From assembly GCF_013403985.1 (NCBI RefSeq), contig NZ_JABFDF010000001.1:558001-622000 (forward strand): 64,000 nucleotides of DNA, written 5' to 3'. Below, one piece after another: positions 53,729 to 62,142 of this stretch (the first letter of the stretch is position 1; the number at the start of each line of letters is the position of its first letter). The notes beneath the pieces are model-generated. The model searched no databases. It was given only the letters and a program-made list of their open reading frames with translations, and was not told where the DNA came from. The stretch is from Winogradskyella ludwigii (GTDB lineage Bacteria > Bacteroidota > Bacteroidia > Flavobacteriales > Flavobacteriaceae). Made by a program: the position numbers and the translations under genes.

Positions 53729-56700
53729 TTAAAGTTTAACTGTTACACCAAATGTATAAACTGAAGGTGTTGGGTATGTTTGAGTATCTCTACCATCAAA
53801 TCCAACTTCTGGATTAAAACCGTCATAGCTTTTAGTTGAAAGAAAAGGTCTATCTGCCGTTAAGGTGAAACGCATCTCAGGTAAATTTTTCTCTCTTAAG
53901 GTATAAGCTAATTGAATGTTCTGTATTCTGAAGAAGTCACCGTCTTGTAAAAAGAACTTAGACAATCTTTGATTCCAAACATTTCTATAGCCTTCTGATG
54001 ACGGGAACTCATTGGTTGTGCCTTCACCATGCCAGCGATTAACAGCTAATTGTGCATCTATATTACGCCCTTGAGTTCTGAGGACTTCCATACGGTTTGT
54101 GTTCAAAATCACGTTTCCTCCTTGACCATAAAAAGAAACATTTAATTCAAAAGCCTTGTATTTAAGACCTAAACTACCGCCGTAATAATAGTCTGGTACT
54201 GGTGATCCTAGGTACTCTCTATCTTCAGCGTCTAAAGCACCATTTGAATTATTGTCTTTATATTTAAAATAACCAGGCTTAATATCTGTACCATCTGCAA
54301 TAGCTGCTTGAGCAACTGGATCTGCATCAATCTCTGCTTGATTTTGATAAACACCCTCTATTTCCCAACCATAAAATACATTTATTGGCTGACCAACAAC
54401 TAAACGCTGACGTGCTTCTGCTGTACCTCTATCGATATAAGGTTGCCCCTCAAGACTTGTAATTTCATTATCTAGTGTACTAAAGTTTCCTGAAATAGTA
54501 TAACTCCAATTTTCTGATATTTTACCATTCCAAGTCGCAGCTAATTCAAGTCCTTTATTTCTTAATGAACCTACATTTTGATAACTTACATCTGTACCTA
54601 TTAAAGGCAACACTGGAATAGCTAGATTTTCGGTATCCTTTATAAAATAATCTGCTTCTAAAGACAAACGGTTATTAAAGAAGTTAGAAGATATACCAAG
54701 GTTTAACTCTTCGGTATATTCCCAATCTAAATCATCAGATGCTGTAGAAAACTGAAATCCATTTACTAAAGTATCGTCAAAAACAGTTGAAATCGTGGAC
54801 GCACTTTGAGGAATACTTGCAGGTACGGCATCATTTGCCAATCTACCCCAACCTGCTCTAAGTTTAAAATAATCTATAAAATCTATATTTTCCATAAAAG
54901 ACTCTTTAGACAATTCCCAACCTAAACCAAATGCAGGTAAATACACATATGTTTCATCGTATTTATTACTACCTTCTGCACGAAATGTTGCATAAGCTAA
55001 GTACTTATCTTTAAGTTTGTATTGAGCTCTAGTAAAATATGAGAAACCATAAGAACGACTTCCTCCGTCGTATGCTGTTCTACTATCTTCTGATGTATTT
55101 CCTAAATACCACGTTTTATCATTACCTCTAATAAAAGCTCCGTTAGGATCAAAATTACCAGAAGCACCAAAGTTTCTTCCGTAATCATCTCTAAATGACA
55201 TTCCGGCTAAAACAGTAACATCATGTTCTCCGAATGAATTTGTATAGGTTAACGTATTATCCCAAATGTAATTTTCCGTAACAGCGTTATTTCTTGTTAT
55301 TGAAGACTGATTAATACTTCTCTGATAATCATCCGTAACATAATATGGTAAAGAAACAATACGCTCATTAACTCCTAAATAATTATAAGACAAACTAGTC
55401 TTAAAGCTTAATTGTTTTGGTATTAATTTAAAATCTGCATAAAAATTAGCGACAGTTCTTCTTCGCTCTCCTCTTCTATCAGAATTATCCAATAGCGTAA
55501 ATGGGTTTTGCGCATTTCTATAACCAATCTCTCTTGCATCTGAGTATGGTAACGGACTTGCTTCTGTAAAATTATTATCATACAAAGGTAAAATAGGCAC
55601 TGCGAAATAAGTTAATTGCCAAGCGGAAGCTTCATCATCATATTTTACAGCATTACTGTATAACATGTTTCCTCCAACATTAAGCCAATCATTAACTCTA
55701 GCATCTACTTTTGCTCTAACGTTAAAACGCTCGTAACTGTTTTTCATATCAAGAATACCATCTTGAGCAAAAAAGTTTCCACCAACAGAATAAGAAACAT
55801 CTTCGCCACCTCCATTTACCTGGAAATCGTGATTCTCTATAGAAGCAACTCTAAGTACCTCATCATACCAATCTGTATTTACATTTGGTATATTAGGATT
55901 CACTCTACTACGACCAAAGCGCTGTATAGCTTGCTCAACGCTAGAAATTTCAGCCGCAGAACCAGACTCTTGTGCAAACGTTACAAACTGTTCTGAGTTT
56001 GCCATTTTTAATACATTCTGAGCAGTCTGCATACCATAGTAAGTAGAAAATGTAATTTCTGCTTTCTTATTAAATCGACCACCTTTAGTTGTAATTAAAA
56101 CCACACCATTTGCAGCTCTTACACCATATATTGCAGAAGCAGACGCATCTTTTAATATTGATACACTTTCAATCTCACTAGAGTTTAAAAAATCTACATT
56201 ATCAAAGAAAGCACCATCCACAACAAACAACGGTGAAGAGTTACCGTATAATGAATTGGTACCTCTAATAATAATCTCTGGCGTTTCTCCTGGAGATCCT
56301 AAACTACTAACTTGCACACCTGCAACTTTACCTTGGAAACTCTGAGCAATCTGAGCTGAGGGAGTTTTTTGTAATTCTTCTGGTTTAATGGTAGAAATGG
56401 CACTTGTTAAGTCTGCTTTCTTCTGAGTTCCATAACCTACAACAACAACTTCACTAAGCGAAGCCACATCATCAGTTAAAACAACATTTAATTCCGCCTT
56501 ATCACCTACAGTAATTACCTGTGCTACGAAACCTACATAACTGAACTCAATTTGCTCACCAGCTTCCGCCTTTATTATGTATTTACCATCAAAATCAGTA
56601 GTGGTTCCTCTACTAGTTCCTTTAATTATGACGCTGGCACCTGGTAAAGGCATACCATCACTCTCACTTGTTACAATTCCATTAATTTCTATCTGTTGTG

Positions 56701-56755
56701 CAAAAGAACAGATTGAAAAAAACAACATCAACAATAGACTAATTTTTGTTTTCAT
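53729..56755 (-). CDS. SusC/RagA-type TonB-dependent transporter
   Basis: Outer-membrane importer of 1008 residues: a signal peptide (ICSFAQ), a carboxypeptidase-like domain (GIVTSESDGMPLPGASVIIKG, about 27-105), a TonB box and plug (SEVVVVGYGTQKKADLTSAI onwards), then a 22-strand barrel ending in an aromatic strand. It imports oligosaccharides captured by SusD. It is the first structural gene of the locus; a -7-like TAACTTCG lies at 56808-56801. Confidence 0.96.
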   Translation of the reverse strand: MKTKISLLLMLFFSICSFAQQIEINGIVTSESDGMPLPGASVIIKGTSRGTTTDFDGKYIIKAEAGEQIEFSYVGFVAQVITVGDKAELNVVLTDDVASLSEVVVVGYGTQKKADLTSAISTIKPEELQKTPSAQIAQSFQGKVAGVQVSSLGSPGETPEIIIRGTNSLYGNSSPLFVVDGAFFDNVDFLNSSEIESVSILKDASASAIYGVRAANGVVLITTKGGRFNKKAEITFSTYYGMQTAQNVLKMANSEQFVTFAQESGSAAEISSVEQAIQRFGRSRVNPNIPNVNTDWYDEVLRVASIENHDFQVNGGGEDVSYSVGGNFFAQDGILDMKNSYERFNVRAKVDARVNDWLNVGGNMLYSNAVKYDDEASAWQLTYFAVPILPLYDNNFTEASPLPYSDAREIGYRNAQNPFTLLDNSDRRGERRRTVANFYADFKLIPKQLSFKTSLSYNYLGVNERIVSLPYYVTDDYQRSINQSSITRNNAVTENYIWDNTLTYTNSFGEHDVTVLAGMSFRDDYGRNFGASGNFDPNGAFIRGNDKTWYLGNTSEDSRTAYDGGSRSYGFSYFTRAQYKLKDKYLAYATFRAEGSNKYDETYVYLPAFGLGWELSKESFMENIDFIDYFKLRAGWGRLANDAVPASIPQSASTISTVFDDTLVNGFQFSTASDDLDWEYTEELNLGISSNFFNNRLSLEADYFIKDTENLAIPVLPLIGTDVSYQNVGSLRNKGLELAATWNGKISENWSYTISGNFSTLDNEITSLEGQPYIDRGTAEARQRLVVGQPINVFYGWEIEGVYQNQAEIDADPVAQAAIADGTDIKPGYFKYKDNNSNGALDAEDREYLGSPVPDYYYGGSLGLKYKAFELNVSFYGQGGNVILNTNRMEVLRTQGRNIDAQLAVNRWHGEGTTNEFPSSEGYRNVWNQRLSKFFLQDGDFFRIQNIQLAYTLREKNLPEMRFTLTADRPFLSTKSYDGFNPEVGFDGRDTQTYPTPSVYTFGVTVKL

Positions 56756-56900
56756 ATAGATTGTTTAATTTTTAATTATAGAGATTAGTTAATTCAATTA
56801 CGAAGTTATAACCTATTACTAAGAGCTCTTAAATTCTATTTACATTTTAAATACACCACAACTAATAAAGAAGGTTAAAAAATGTTAATAAAACTCGCTG

Positions 56901-56973
56901 TGACGTACTCTAAAGCTATAAAAAAAACGTTGTAGTGAGAAGAAGATTAACACAATGACGTAGTAATGACGTA
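56901..56973. promoter_or_regulatory. TGACGTA repeats upstream of susC, candidate regulator sites
   Basis: AATGACGTA occurs twice with an 11-bp period (56954-56962 and 56965-56973), and TGACGTA a third time at 56901-56907. An inverted GACGTA overlaps the end of the regulator gene (57001-57006). The 11-bp spacing puts two sites on the same face of the helix. They lie in the 250-bp gap between regulator and susC. The binding protein is unknown; the LuxR-type regulator next door is the obvious candidate. Confidence 0.5.
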
Positions 56974-57005
56974 TTGAATTAATGAGATAAAGTGAATTAT
57001 TACGT

Positions 57006-59813
57006 CTAATTTTTGATATTTAACAAATAATCGACTAAAGAAATATCATTTTCTAAATCTAACTTCTTTTTTAATCGATATCGATGTGTTTCGACCCCTC
57101 TAACTGAGATATTCATAAGTGGAGCGATTTCTTTAGAGGAAAGATTCATTTTGATGTAGGCACAAATCTTCAAATCTTTAGGAGTGAGTGCAGAATGTTT
57201 AGCTTTTAAAGTTTCGAAAAATTCATCGTGAACTTGACTAAAATTATTTTCAAAAACCTCCCATTCGTCTTTTAAGACAATTGAATTATCTAATTTCTTT
57301 ACAATCTTTTTGTAAGAATAATGATTATTAAATCCTTCTTTGTTTACCATCAAATCATTTTTGATATCTTGAAGTGTCTCATTTTTCTTAACCAAGGCCA
57401 TAGCATTATTTGCTAGTTGCTTACTTTTTAATTTAATCTCATTTTGTAAGGATTCATTTTTAAGCTGAACAATATGTTTTTCATTCTCTAAAGTTTGTTC
57501 TCTAAGTAATTTTTGTTGTTCCTTTTGATATTTGATTTTTATTAAACGTTGTTCTTTTGCTATTTTCTTATGGTGAAGCGTATAAAATATAAATATAATT
57601 AAACACGCGAAAAGGAAATACAAGACATAACCAGCTGTATCTCTATACCAAGGTGGATAAACCTCTATATGCAATAATTTAATTGGAGATGCATTACCTG
57701 CATTATCGCTCGTTCTAAACAGCATGTTATAATTACCATCTGTAAGATTGGAAAGTTCAACCTTATTACCATCTATCCCGTACCACAAACTATCATTAAC
57801 CTCATCGTCTGCTTCTATAACAATATATTCGAAATGATGATTTAGCGATTTTGAAGATGACAATTCTACAGCTAAACTTTCTTTAAAATCAAAACCCAAC
57901 CCGTCGGACTCTATATTATTAATAGCAATAAGGTTTCCACTAATATTAATGGACTCAACGATTGGCTTATGTAACTCAATATTAGCATTCGATGTGCTAT
58001 TGACAAGCATAAAGCCATTGTCTAAATTTAAAGCATAAACAGAATCACTAAGTTTAGATACATTCTCATAGCCAACGATATATCTATTTTTAAGAAACAC
58101 ATCATTTAAAAAAAAGTCTTTATATGGATCATCAAAAGATGTGAATTTTATAAATCCTCCTTTGTTTTTTAGAGCAAAAAGTTCCGTATCATCTTCTGAA
58201 ATAATATAACTATTTTCACCTAGCCTTTCATTAAGTAAATCATAAGGAATAATGGAATCTAAAATAGGTTCATAACGTTGCCAACCTTCATTCGTTTTAA
58301 AACTTATATTATTTCTAATATTATAAACGCGCACATTAAAATTAGAATTGATGCCTTTATCTTGATAATTCTTCACTGAGGTTATTGTATCATAATTCGC
58401 ATCAAAATGTAATTTAGAAACCCCTTTTGTTGCATGAGCGACCCAAGCTGTCGTTGGATTTTCAAAAACTAAGAATCGTGAGGGAATTGTAGTTTCACCT
58501 AGGTATTTCACATTCCATTTCCCCGCAACTTTCTCAAACTTTACCAAACCAGAATACGTTCCTTGTATATAGGTTTGTTCTGTTTCTGGAACTTTTTTAA
58601 TTGTCCAACCTCCAGTATAATTAGATATTAACGTTAGTTTGTCTTTATCTACAATAAAGGTTCCTTCATTATGACCACAGAATAACTCCCCTTCTACAAT
58701 TTCTAAATCCCAAACCTGCCCTTGAGAGCCCTCTATAAAATTTAAGTTTTGATTTTTATCTAATCTAAAAAGCCCTGTATTGGTTCCTACATAAATATCA
58801 CCTTTATAGTTTACAACATCATATACAGCACCTAATTTACCTGACACATCATTAAAAAAGTAATTTAAACTATTAAGCTCAATGTTAGCAATACCATTAT
58901 CCAAACCTAACCAAAGGTTATCTGTATCATCTAAAAATTGTCCTAAAACGGTATTATTAAACAGTCCATTTTCTTTACTAATGTGATATTTAAGGTCACC
59001 ATTTTTATCGGTTAAAAAAACACCGTCTTTTATAGTCCCAAAAACCATATCGCCATTTCTTAATATAGAAAACGTGTTTAATTGGTGTAATCGGATTTGA
59101 TTATTAATACTAAAACCAGTTGGTGTTAATTTTTTATTCTCTAAAAAATAACTTCCTTTTAAAGAGGTCATTAACAAGAGTTTTCCATTATAATTATTGA
59201 TAGAGACAATTTTAGTATCTAATAACGCTTCGTTAAAATAAAAAGGCTCTAAGGTTTTATCTTTCAATAAAAATATACCTTCATTTAAAGTACTTATAAA
59301 TAAATCATTTTCTATAACACTACATGAAATAATAACAGATTCAGGCCTTAATTGTATTACACTTTCAAAATCGTAGACATATATATTTAAGAATGATCTA
59401 AAGATAATTTTATCATCAAAGCTTACAATCTCCCATATTTCTTCATTAGGAGAAATAACATCTAATATAGTATCACTTAATGAATGATAATTTAGAGATC
59501 CAAATTTATCGCGCTCCCAGTAACCAAACTCTTCATAAGACCCTGTGTAAACCATATCATTTACTGCCAATACTGATCGTACAATGGTAGTATTGGGTAA
59601 TTGATGAAATTTCCAAATTAAACCATCATACTCTAATAAACCACTATTATTAGCCACATAAACTTTACCATCATCTGCTCTAGTAATATCCCAGTTTTGG
59701 TTACCAGCCTTATATTCTGCTAAGGTGTAATTATGTATACTTGGCGCAAATTGACCATAGCATTGCGTAGCATATAACAGACAGAAGGTAAAAACGACAA
59801 ATAGTTTATTCAT
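57006..59813 (-). CDS. Membrane-anchored sensor/regulator: beta-propeller, Y_Y_Y and LuxR-type HTH
   Basis: A 935-residue one-protein signalling system: signal peptide (about 1-20), a long periplasmic propeller region (about 30-620), a Y_Y_Y domain (about 630-722), one membrane helix (729-746), a cytoplasmic coiled coil (about 750-825) and a LuxR/GerE helix-turn-helix (about 876-925, LTPKDLKICAYIKMNLSSKEIAPLMN). Unlike hybrid two-component regulators of Bacteroides it has no histidine kinase or receiver. It probably senses an oligosaccharide in the periplasm and controls the adjacent susC operon. Confidence 0.88.
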   Translation of the reverse strand: MNKLFVVFTFCLLYATQCYGQFAPSIHNYTLAEYKAGNQNWDITRADDGKVYVANNSGLLEYDGLIWKFHQLPNTTIVRSVLAVNDMVYTGSYEEFGYWERDKFGSLNYHSLSDTILDVISPNEEIWEIVSFDDKIIFRSFLNIYVYDFESVIQLRPESVIISCSVIENDLFISTLNEGIFLLKDKTLEPFYFNEALLDTKIVSINNYNGKLLLMTSLKGSYFLENKKLTPTGFSINNQIRLHQLNTFSILRNGDMVFGTIKDGVFLTDKNGDLKYHISKENGLFNNTVLGQFLDDTDNLWLGLDNGIANIELNSLNYFFNDVSGKLGAVYDVVNYKGDIYVGTNTGLFRLDKNQNLNFIEGSQGQVWDLEIVEGELFCGHNEGTFIVDKDKLTLISNYTGGWTIKKVPETEQTYIQGTYSGLVKFEKVAGKWNVKYLGETTIPSRFLVFENPTTAWVAHATKGVSKLHFDANYDTITSVKNYQDKGINSNFNVRVYNIRNNISFKTNEGWQRYEPILDSIIPYDLLNERLGENSYIISEDDTELFALKNKGGFIKFTSFDDPYKDFFLNDVFLKNRYIVGYENVSKLSDSVYALNLDNGFMLVNSTSNANIELHKPIVESINISGNLIAINNIESDGLGFDFKESLAVELSSSKSLNHHFEYIVIEADDEVNDSLWYGIDGNKVELSNLTDGNYNMLFRTSDNAGNASPIKLLHIEVYPPWYRDTAGYVLYFLFACLIIFIFYTLHHKKIAKEQRLIKIKYQKEQQKLLREQTLENEKHIVQLKNESLQNEIKLKSKQLANNAMALVKKNETLQDIKNDLMVNKEGFNNHYSYKKIVKKLDNSIVLKDEWEVFENNFSQVHDEFFETLKAKHSALTPKDLKICAYIKMNLSSKEIAPLMNISVRGVETHRYRLKKKLDLENDISLVDYLLNIKN

Positions 59814-59914
59814 GTTATTAAAATACCAAAATTTATGATAATAATTAAATTAACGACTCACTTCCCATAAGAAAAAACACAAGTAAAGCACCACATCCTA
59901 TTGAGACAAACACA

Positions 59915-59922
59915 CAAATATA
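59915..59922 (-). promoter_or_regulatory. -7 promoter element of the LuxR-type regulator
   Basis: TATATTTG on the minus strand is an exact TAnnTTTG match, giving a leader of about 95 nt before the regulator ATG at 59813. No -33 at ideal spacing. The remaining 59923-60005 holds nothing I can support. Confidence 0.45.
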
Positions 59923-60005
59923 AAAGAATACCACCAATGAAATTTCCTAGATAATGTCTTAAAATAGAAACATTCTTGAAAACAAGCATTTAAACCATTA
60001 GAAAT

Positions 60006-60036
60006 TTTGATGTCACAAAATAAATTATAACCTTTG
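60006..60036 (+). promoter_or_regulatory. Promoter of the ilv leader and operon
   Basis: TTTG (60006-60009) and AACCTTTG (60029-60036, 7 of 8 matches to TAnnTTTG) are 19 nt apart, the same spacing as the tRNA-Phe promoter. Transcription would start near 60041, only a few bases before the leader ATG, so the leader could be read with almost no 5' UTR. Confidence 0.5.
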
Positions 60037-60045
60037 GTTTACAAT

Positions 60046-60120
60046 ATGAAAAAATACGTCATTAATATTATATCTATAATTCGCATCGAAATTATTTCTC
60101 GAAGTCAAGGAAAGCTATAA
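60046..60120 (+). CDS. ilv operon leader peptide (8 Ile in 24 codons)
   Basis: A 24-codon frame, ATG 60046 to TAA 60118-60120, encodes MKKYVINIISIIRIEIISRS plus four more residues. Eight of its codons are isoleucine, all within residues 6-17, with one valine and one leucine. The codon right before the stop region overlaps the antiterminator sequence. Such a peptide upstream of ilvD has no obvious use except as a ribosome-borne sensor of charged tRNA-Ile. It is too short to be picked up by routine gene calling. Confidence 0.8.
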   Translation: MKKYVINIISIIRIEIISRSQGKL

Positions 60121-60154
60121 TAAAAATAAAACATAAATTTATTTCAAGCCTTCC
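60109..60154 (+). promoter_or_regulatory. Antiterminator pairing of the ilv attenuator
   Basis: GGAAAGCT (60109-60116), the last codons of the leader, can pair with AGCCTTCC (60147-60154) in 7 of 8 positions. The latter is the 5' arm of the terminator, so the two structures exclude each other. A ribosome at the leader stop would cover the first strand; one stalled at the earlier Ile codons would leave it free. Confidence 0.65.
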
Positions 60155-60175
60155 AGTAATTCGGAAGGTTTTTTT
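60146..60175 (+). terminator. Attenuator terminator of the ilv operon
   Basis: CCTTCC (60149-60154) pairs with GGAAGG (60163-60168) over an 8-nt loop, extended by a G-U and two A-U pairs, and runs into seven T (60169-60175). It stands 26 bp after the leader stop and 173 bp before ilvD, so it would stop transcription before the structural genes. The remaining 60176-60348 holds only a 6-bp AACCTA/TAGGTT hairpin (60219-60238) and a weak -7-like AATTTTTG (60328-60335). Confidence 0.85.
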
Positions 60176-60348
60176 GTACAAAATAAAATTTTGAACATCA
60201 TAATTAATACACTCTAAAAACCTAATAAACAATAGGTTATACCAATCACACAACAATTGAATTTAGATTAATTATTATTATCCTTTTACTAATACTATAC
60301 ATATAAAGTAATTTAGACATTGCAAATAATTTTTGCCAAAATAAAACT

Positions 60349-62028
60349 ATGAGCGAATTAAATAAATACAGTAAAACAGTTACTCAAGATCCAACGCAAC
60401 CAGCTGCTCAAGCCATGTTGCATGCCATTGGATTGACTAAAGAAGATTTCTTTAAACCTATTGTAGGAATTGCAAGTACAGGTTACGAAGGTAACCCTTG
60501 TAACATGCACCTTAACGACTTAGCTAAACTAGTTAAAGAAGGCACAAAAAACGAAGATGTTATTGGTTTAATCTTTAACACTATTGGTGTTAGCGATGGT
60601 ATTTCTATGGGAACACCTGGAATGCGTTACTCACTTCCTTCACGAGATATAATTGCAGATTCTATGGAAACCGTAGTACAAGCTATGAGTTACGATGGAT
60701 TAGTAACTGTTGTAGGTTGCGATAAGAACATGCCAGGAGCTTTAATTGCAATGATTCGTTTAGACAGACCGAGTATTTTGGTTTATGGTGGCACAATAGA
60801 TTCAGGTTGTCACAACGGAAAAAAATTGGATGTTGTTTCGGCTTTTGAAGCATGGGGAAGCAAAGTTGCTGGAACCATGGACGAAACAGAATATCAAAAC
60901 ATTGTTGAAAAAGCCTGCCCTGGAGCTGGTGCTTGTGGAGGAATGTATACTGCAAACACAATGGCTTCTGCTATTGAAGCTTTAGGAATGACTTTACCTT
61001 TCAACTCTTCCAATCCTGCATTAAGCGACGCTAAGAAAGAAGAATCAATAAGAGCCGGAGAAGCTTTACGATTATTATTAGAAAAAGATATAAAACCCTC
61101 AGATATTATTACTAGAAAGTCTTTAGAAAATGCCGTGAGATTAGTCACCATTTTAGGTGGTTCTACAAATGCAGTCTTACACTTTTTAGCAATTGCTAGA
61201 GCTGCTCAAATTGATTTTACATTAAAAGATTTTCAAGATATTAGTGATAATACACCCTTTTTAGCCGATTTAAAACCAAGTGGAAAATACCTTATGGAAG
61301 ATGTTCATGCTGTTGGAGGAATTCCTGCTGTATTAAAATATCTTTTAAAGAAAGGCTTAATTCATGGAGATTGTTTAACCGTTACAGGAAAAACAATTGC
61401 AGAAAACTTATTGGACGTTCCAGATTTAAAAGCAGGACAAGATGTTATAAAACCTATAGAAGAGCCTATTAAAATTTCAGGACACTTAAGAATGCTTTAC
61501 GGCAACTTAGCTACAGAAGGTAGTGTTGCAAAAATAACAGGCAAAGAAGGTTTATGCTTTAGAGGTAAAGCCAAAGTATTTGAAGGAGAATATGCCGCAA
61601 ATGATGGTATTAGAGATGGATTAGTTGAAAAAGGCGATGTTATTGTTATTAGATATGAAGGCCCAAAAGGTGGACCAGGAATGCCAGAAATGCTTAAACC
61701 AACTGCTGCAATAATGGGAGCTGGCTTAGGTAAAGATGTCGCATTAATTACAGATGGCCGTTTCTCTGGAGGAACTCACGGATTTGTTGTTGGCCACATT
61801 ACACCAGAAGCTCAAGAAGGCGGTACAATTGCCGTTGTAAAAGATGGTGACATTATTACTATTGATGCAGAAACGAATTCAATATCACTTGAAGTATCAG
61901 AAGTAGAACTTCAACGAAGACGTCAAAAATGGGAAGCACCTGCTTTAAAATTCAAACGTGGTGTGCTTTATAAATATGCAAAAACCGTTTCATCTGCATC
62001 AAAAGGATGTGTAACAGATGAATTCTAA
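60349..62028 (+). CDS. ilvD: Dihydroxy-acid dehydratase IlvD
   Basis: Iron-sulfur dehydratase making 2-keto acids for valine and isoleucine synthesis. The 559-residue protein has cluster and Mg2+ site motifs [12 protein letters not shown] and [15 protein letters not shown], and the C-terminal [15 protein letters not shown]. Standing first in the operon, before ilvB, is common in Bacteroidota. Expression is predicted to be set by the Ile-rich leader upstream. Confidence 0.97.
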   Translation: MSELNKYSKTVTQDPTQPAAQAMLHAIGLTKEDFFKPIVGIASTGYEGNPCNMHLNDLAKLVKEGTKNEDVIGLIFNTIGVSDGISMGTPGMRYSLPSRDIIADSMETVVQAMSYDGLVTVVGCDKNMPGALIAMIRLDRPSILVYGGTIDSGCHNGKKLDVVSAFEAWGSKVAGTMDETEYQNIVEKACPGAGACGGMYTANTMASAIEALGMTLPFNSSNPALSDAKKEESIRAGEALRLLLEKDIKPSDIITRKSLENAVRLVTILGGSTNAVLHFLAIARAAQIDFTLKDFQDISDNTPFLADLKPSGKYLMEDVHAVGGIPAVLKYLLKKGLIHGDCLTVTGKTIAENLLDVPDLKAGQDVIKPIEEPIKISGHLRMLYGNLATEGSVAKITGKEGLCFRGKAKVFEGEYAANDGIRDGLVEKGDVIVIRYEGPKGGPGMPEMLKPTAAIMGAGLGKDVALITDGRFSGGTHGFVVGHITPEAQEGGTIAVVKDGDIITIDAETNSISLEVSEVELQRRRQKWEAPALKFKRGVLYKYAKTVSSASKGCVTDEF

Positions 62029-62047
62029 TTTCTGAGAAAGCAGAAAT
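62028..62047. repeat. Diverged REP-like palindrome at the ilvD stop
   Basis: ATTTCTG (62028-62034), spacer AGAAAG, CAGAAAT (62041-62047) has perfect 7-bp arms. Over 20 positions it matches the unit at 5403-5422 at 16, and the C-to-T change at position 4 is balanced by G-to-A at position 17. It begins on the last base of the ilvD stop codon. Confidence 0.5.
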
Positions 62048-62117
62048 AAAAAAGATAAGAATTGAATAACCAATCTACGCAACCTAAGAGTTCGTTGTAC
62101 AGATTTTAAAAATGAGA

Positions 62118-62134
62118 TTCCCATTTCATGGGAA
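62118..62134 (+). promoter_or_regulatory. Hairpin at the ilvB translation start
   Basis: TTCCCAT (62118-62124), loop TTC, ATGGGAA (62128-62134) forms a perfect 7-bp stem. It buries an in-frame ATG (62128) and a purine run GGGAAG, leaving the second ATG (62143) outside. It may set which start is used or modulate ilvB translation. Confidence 0.5.
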
Positions 62135-62142
62135 GTAAAAAC

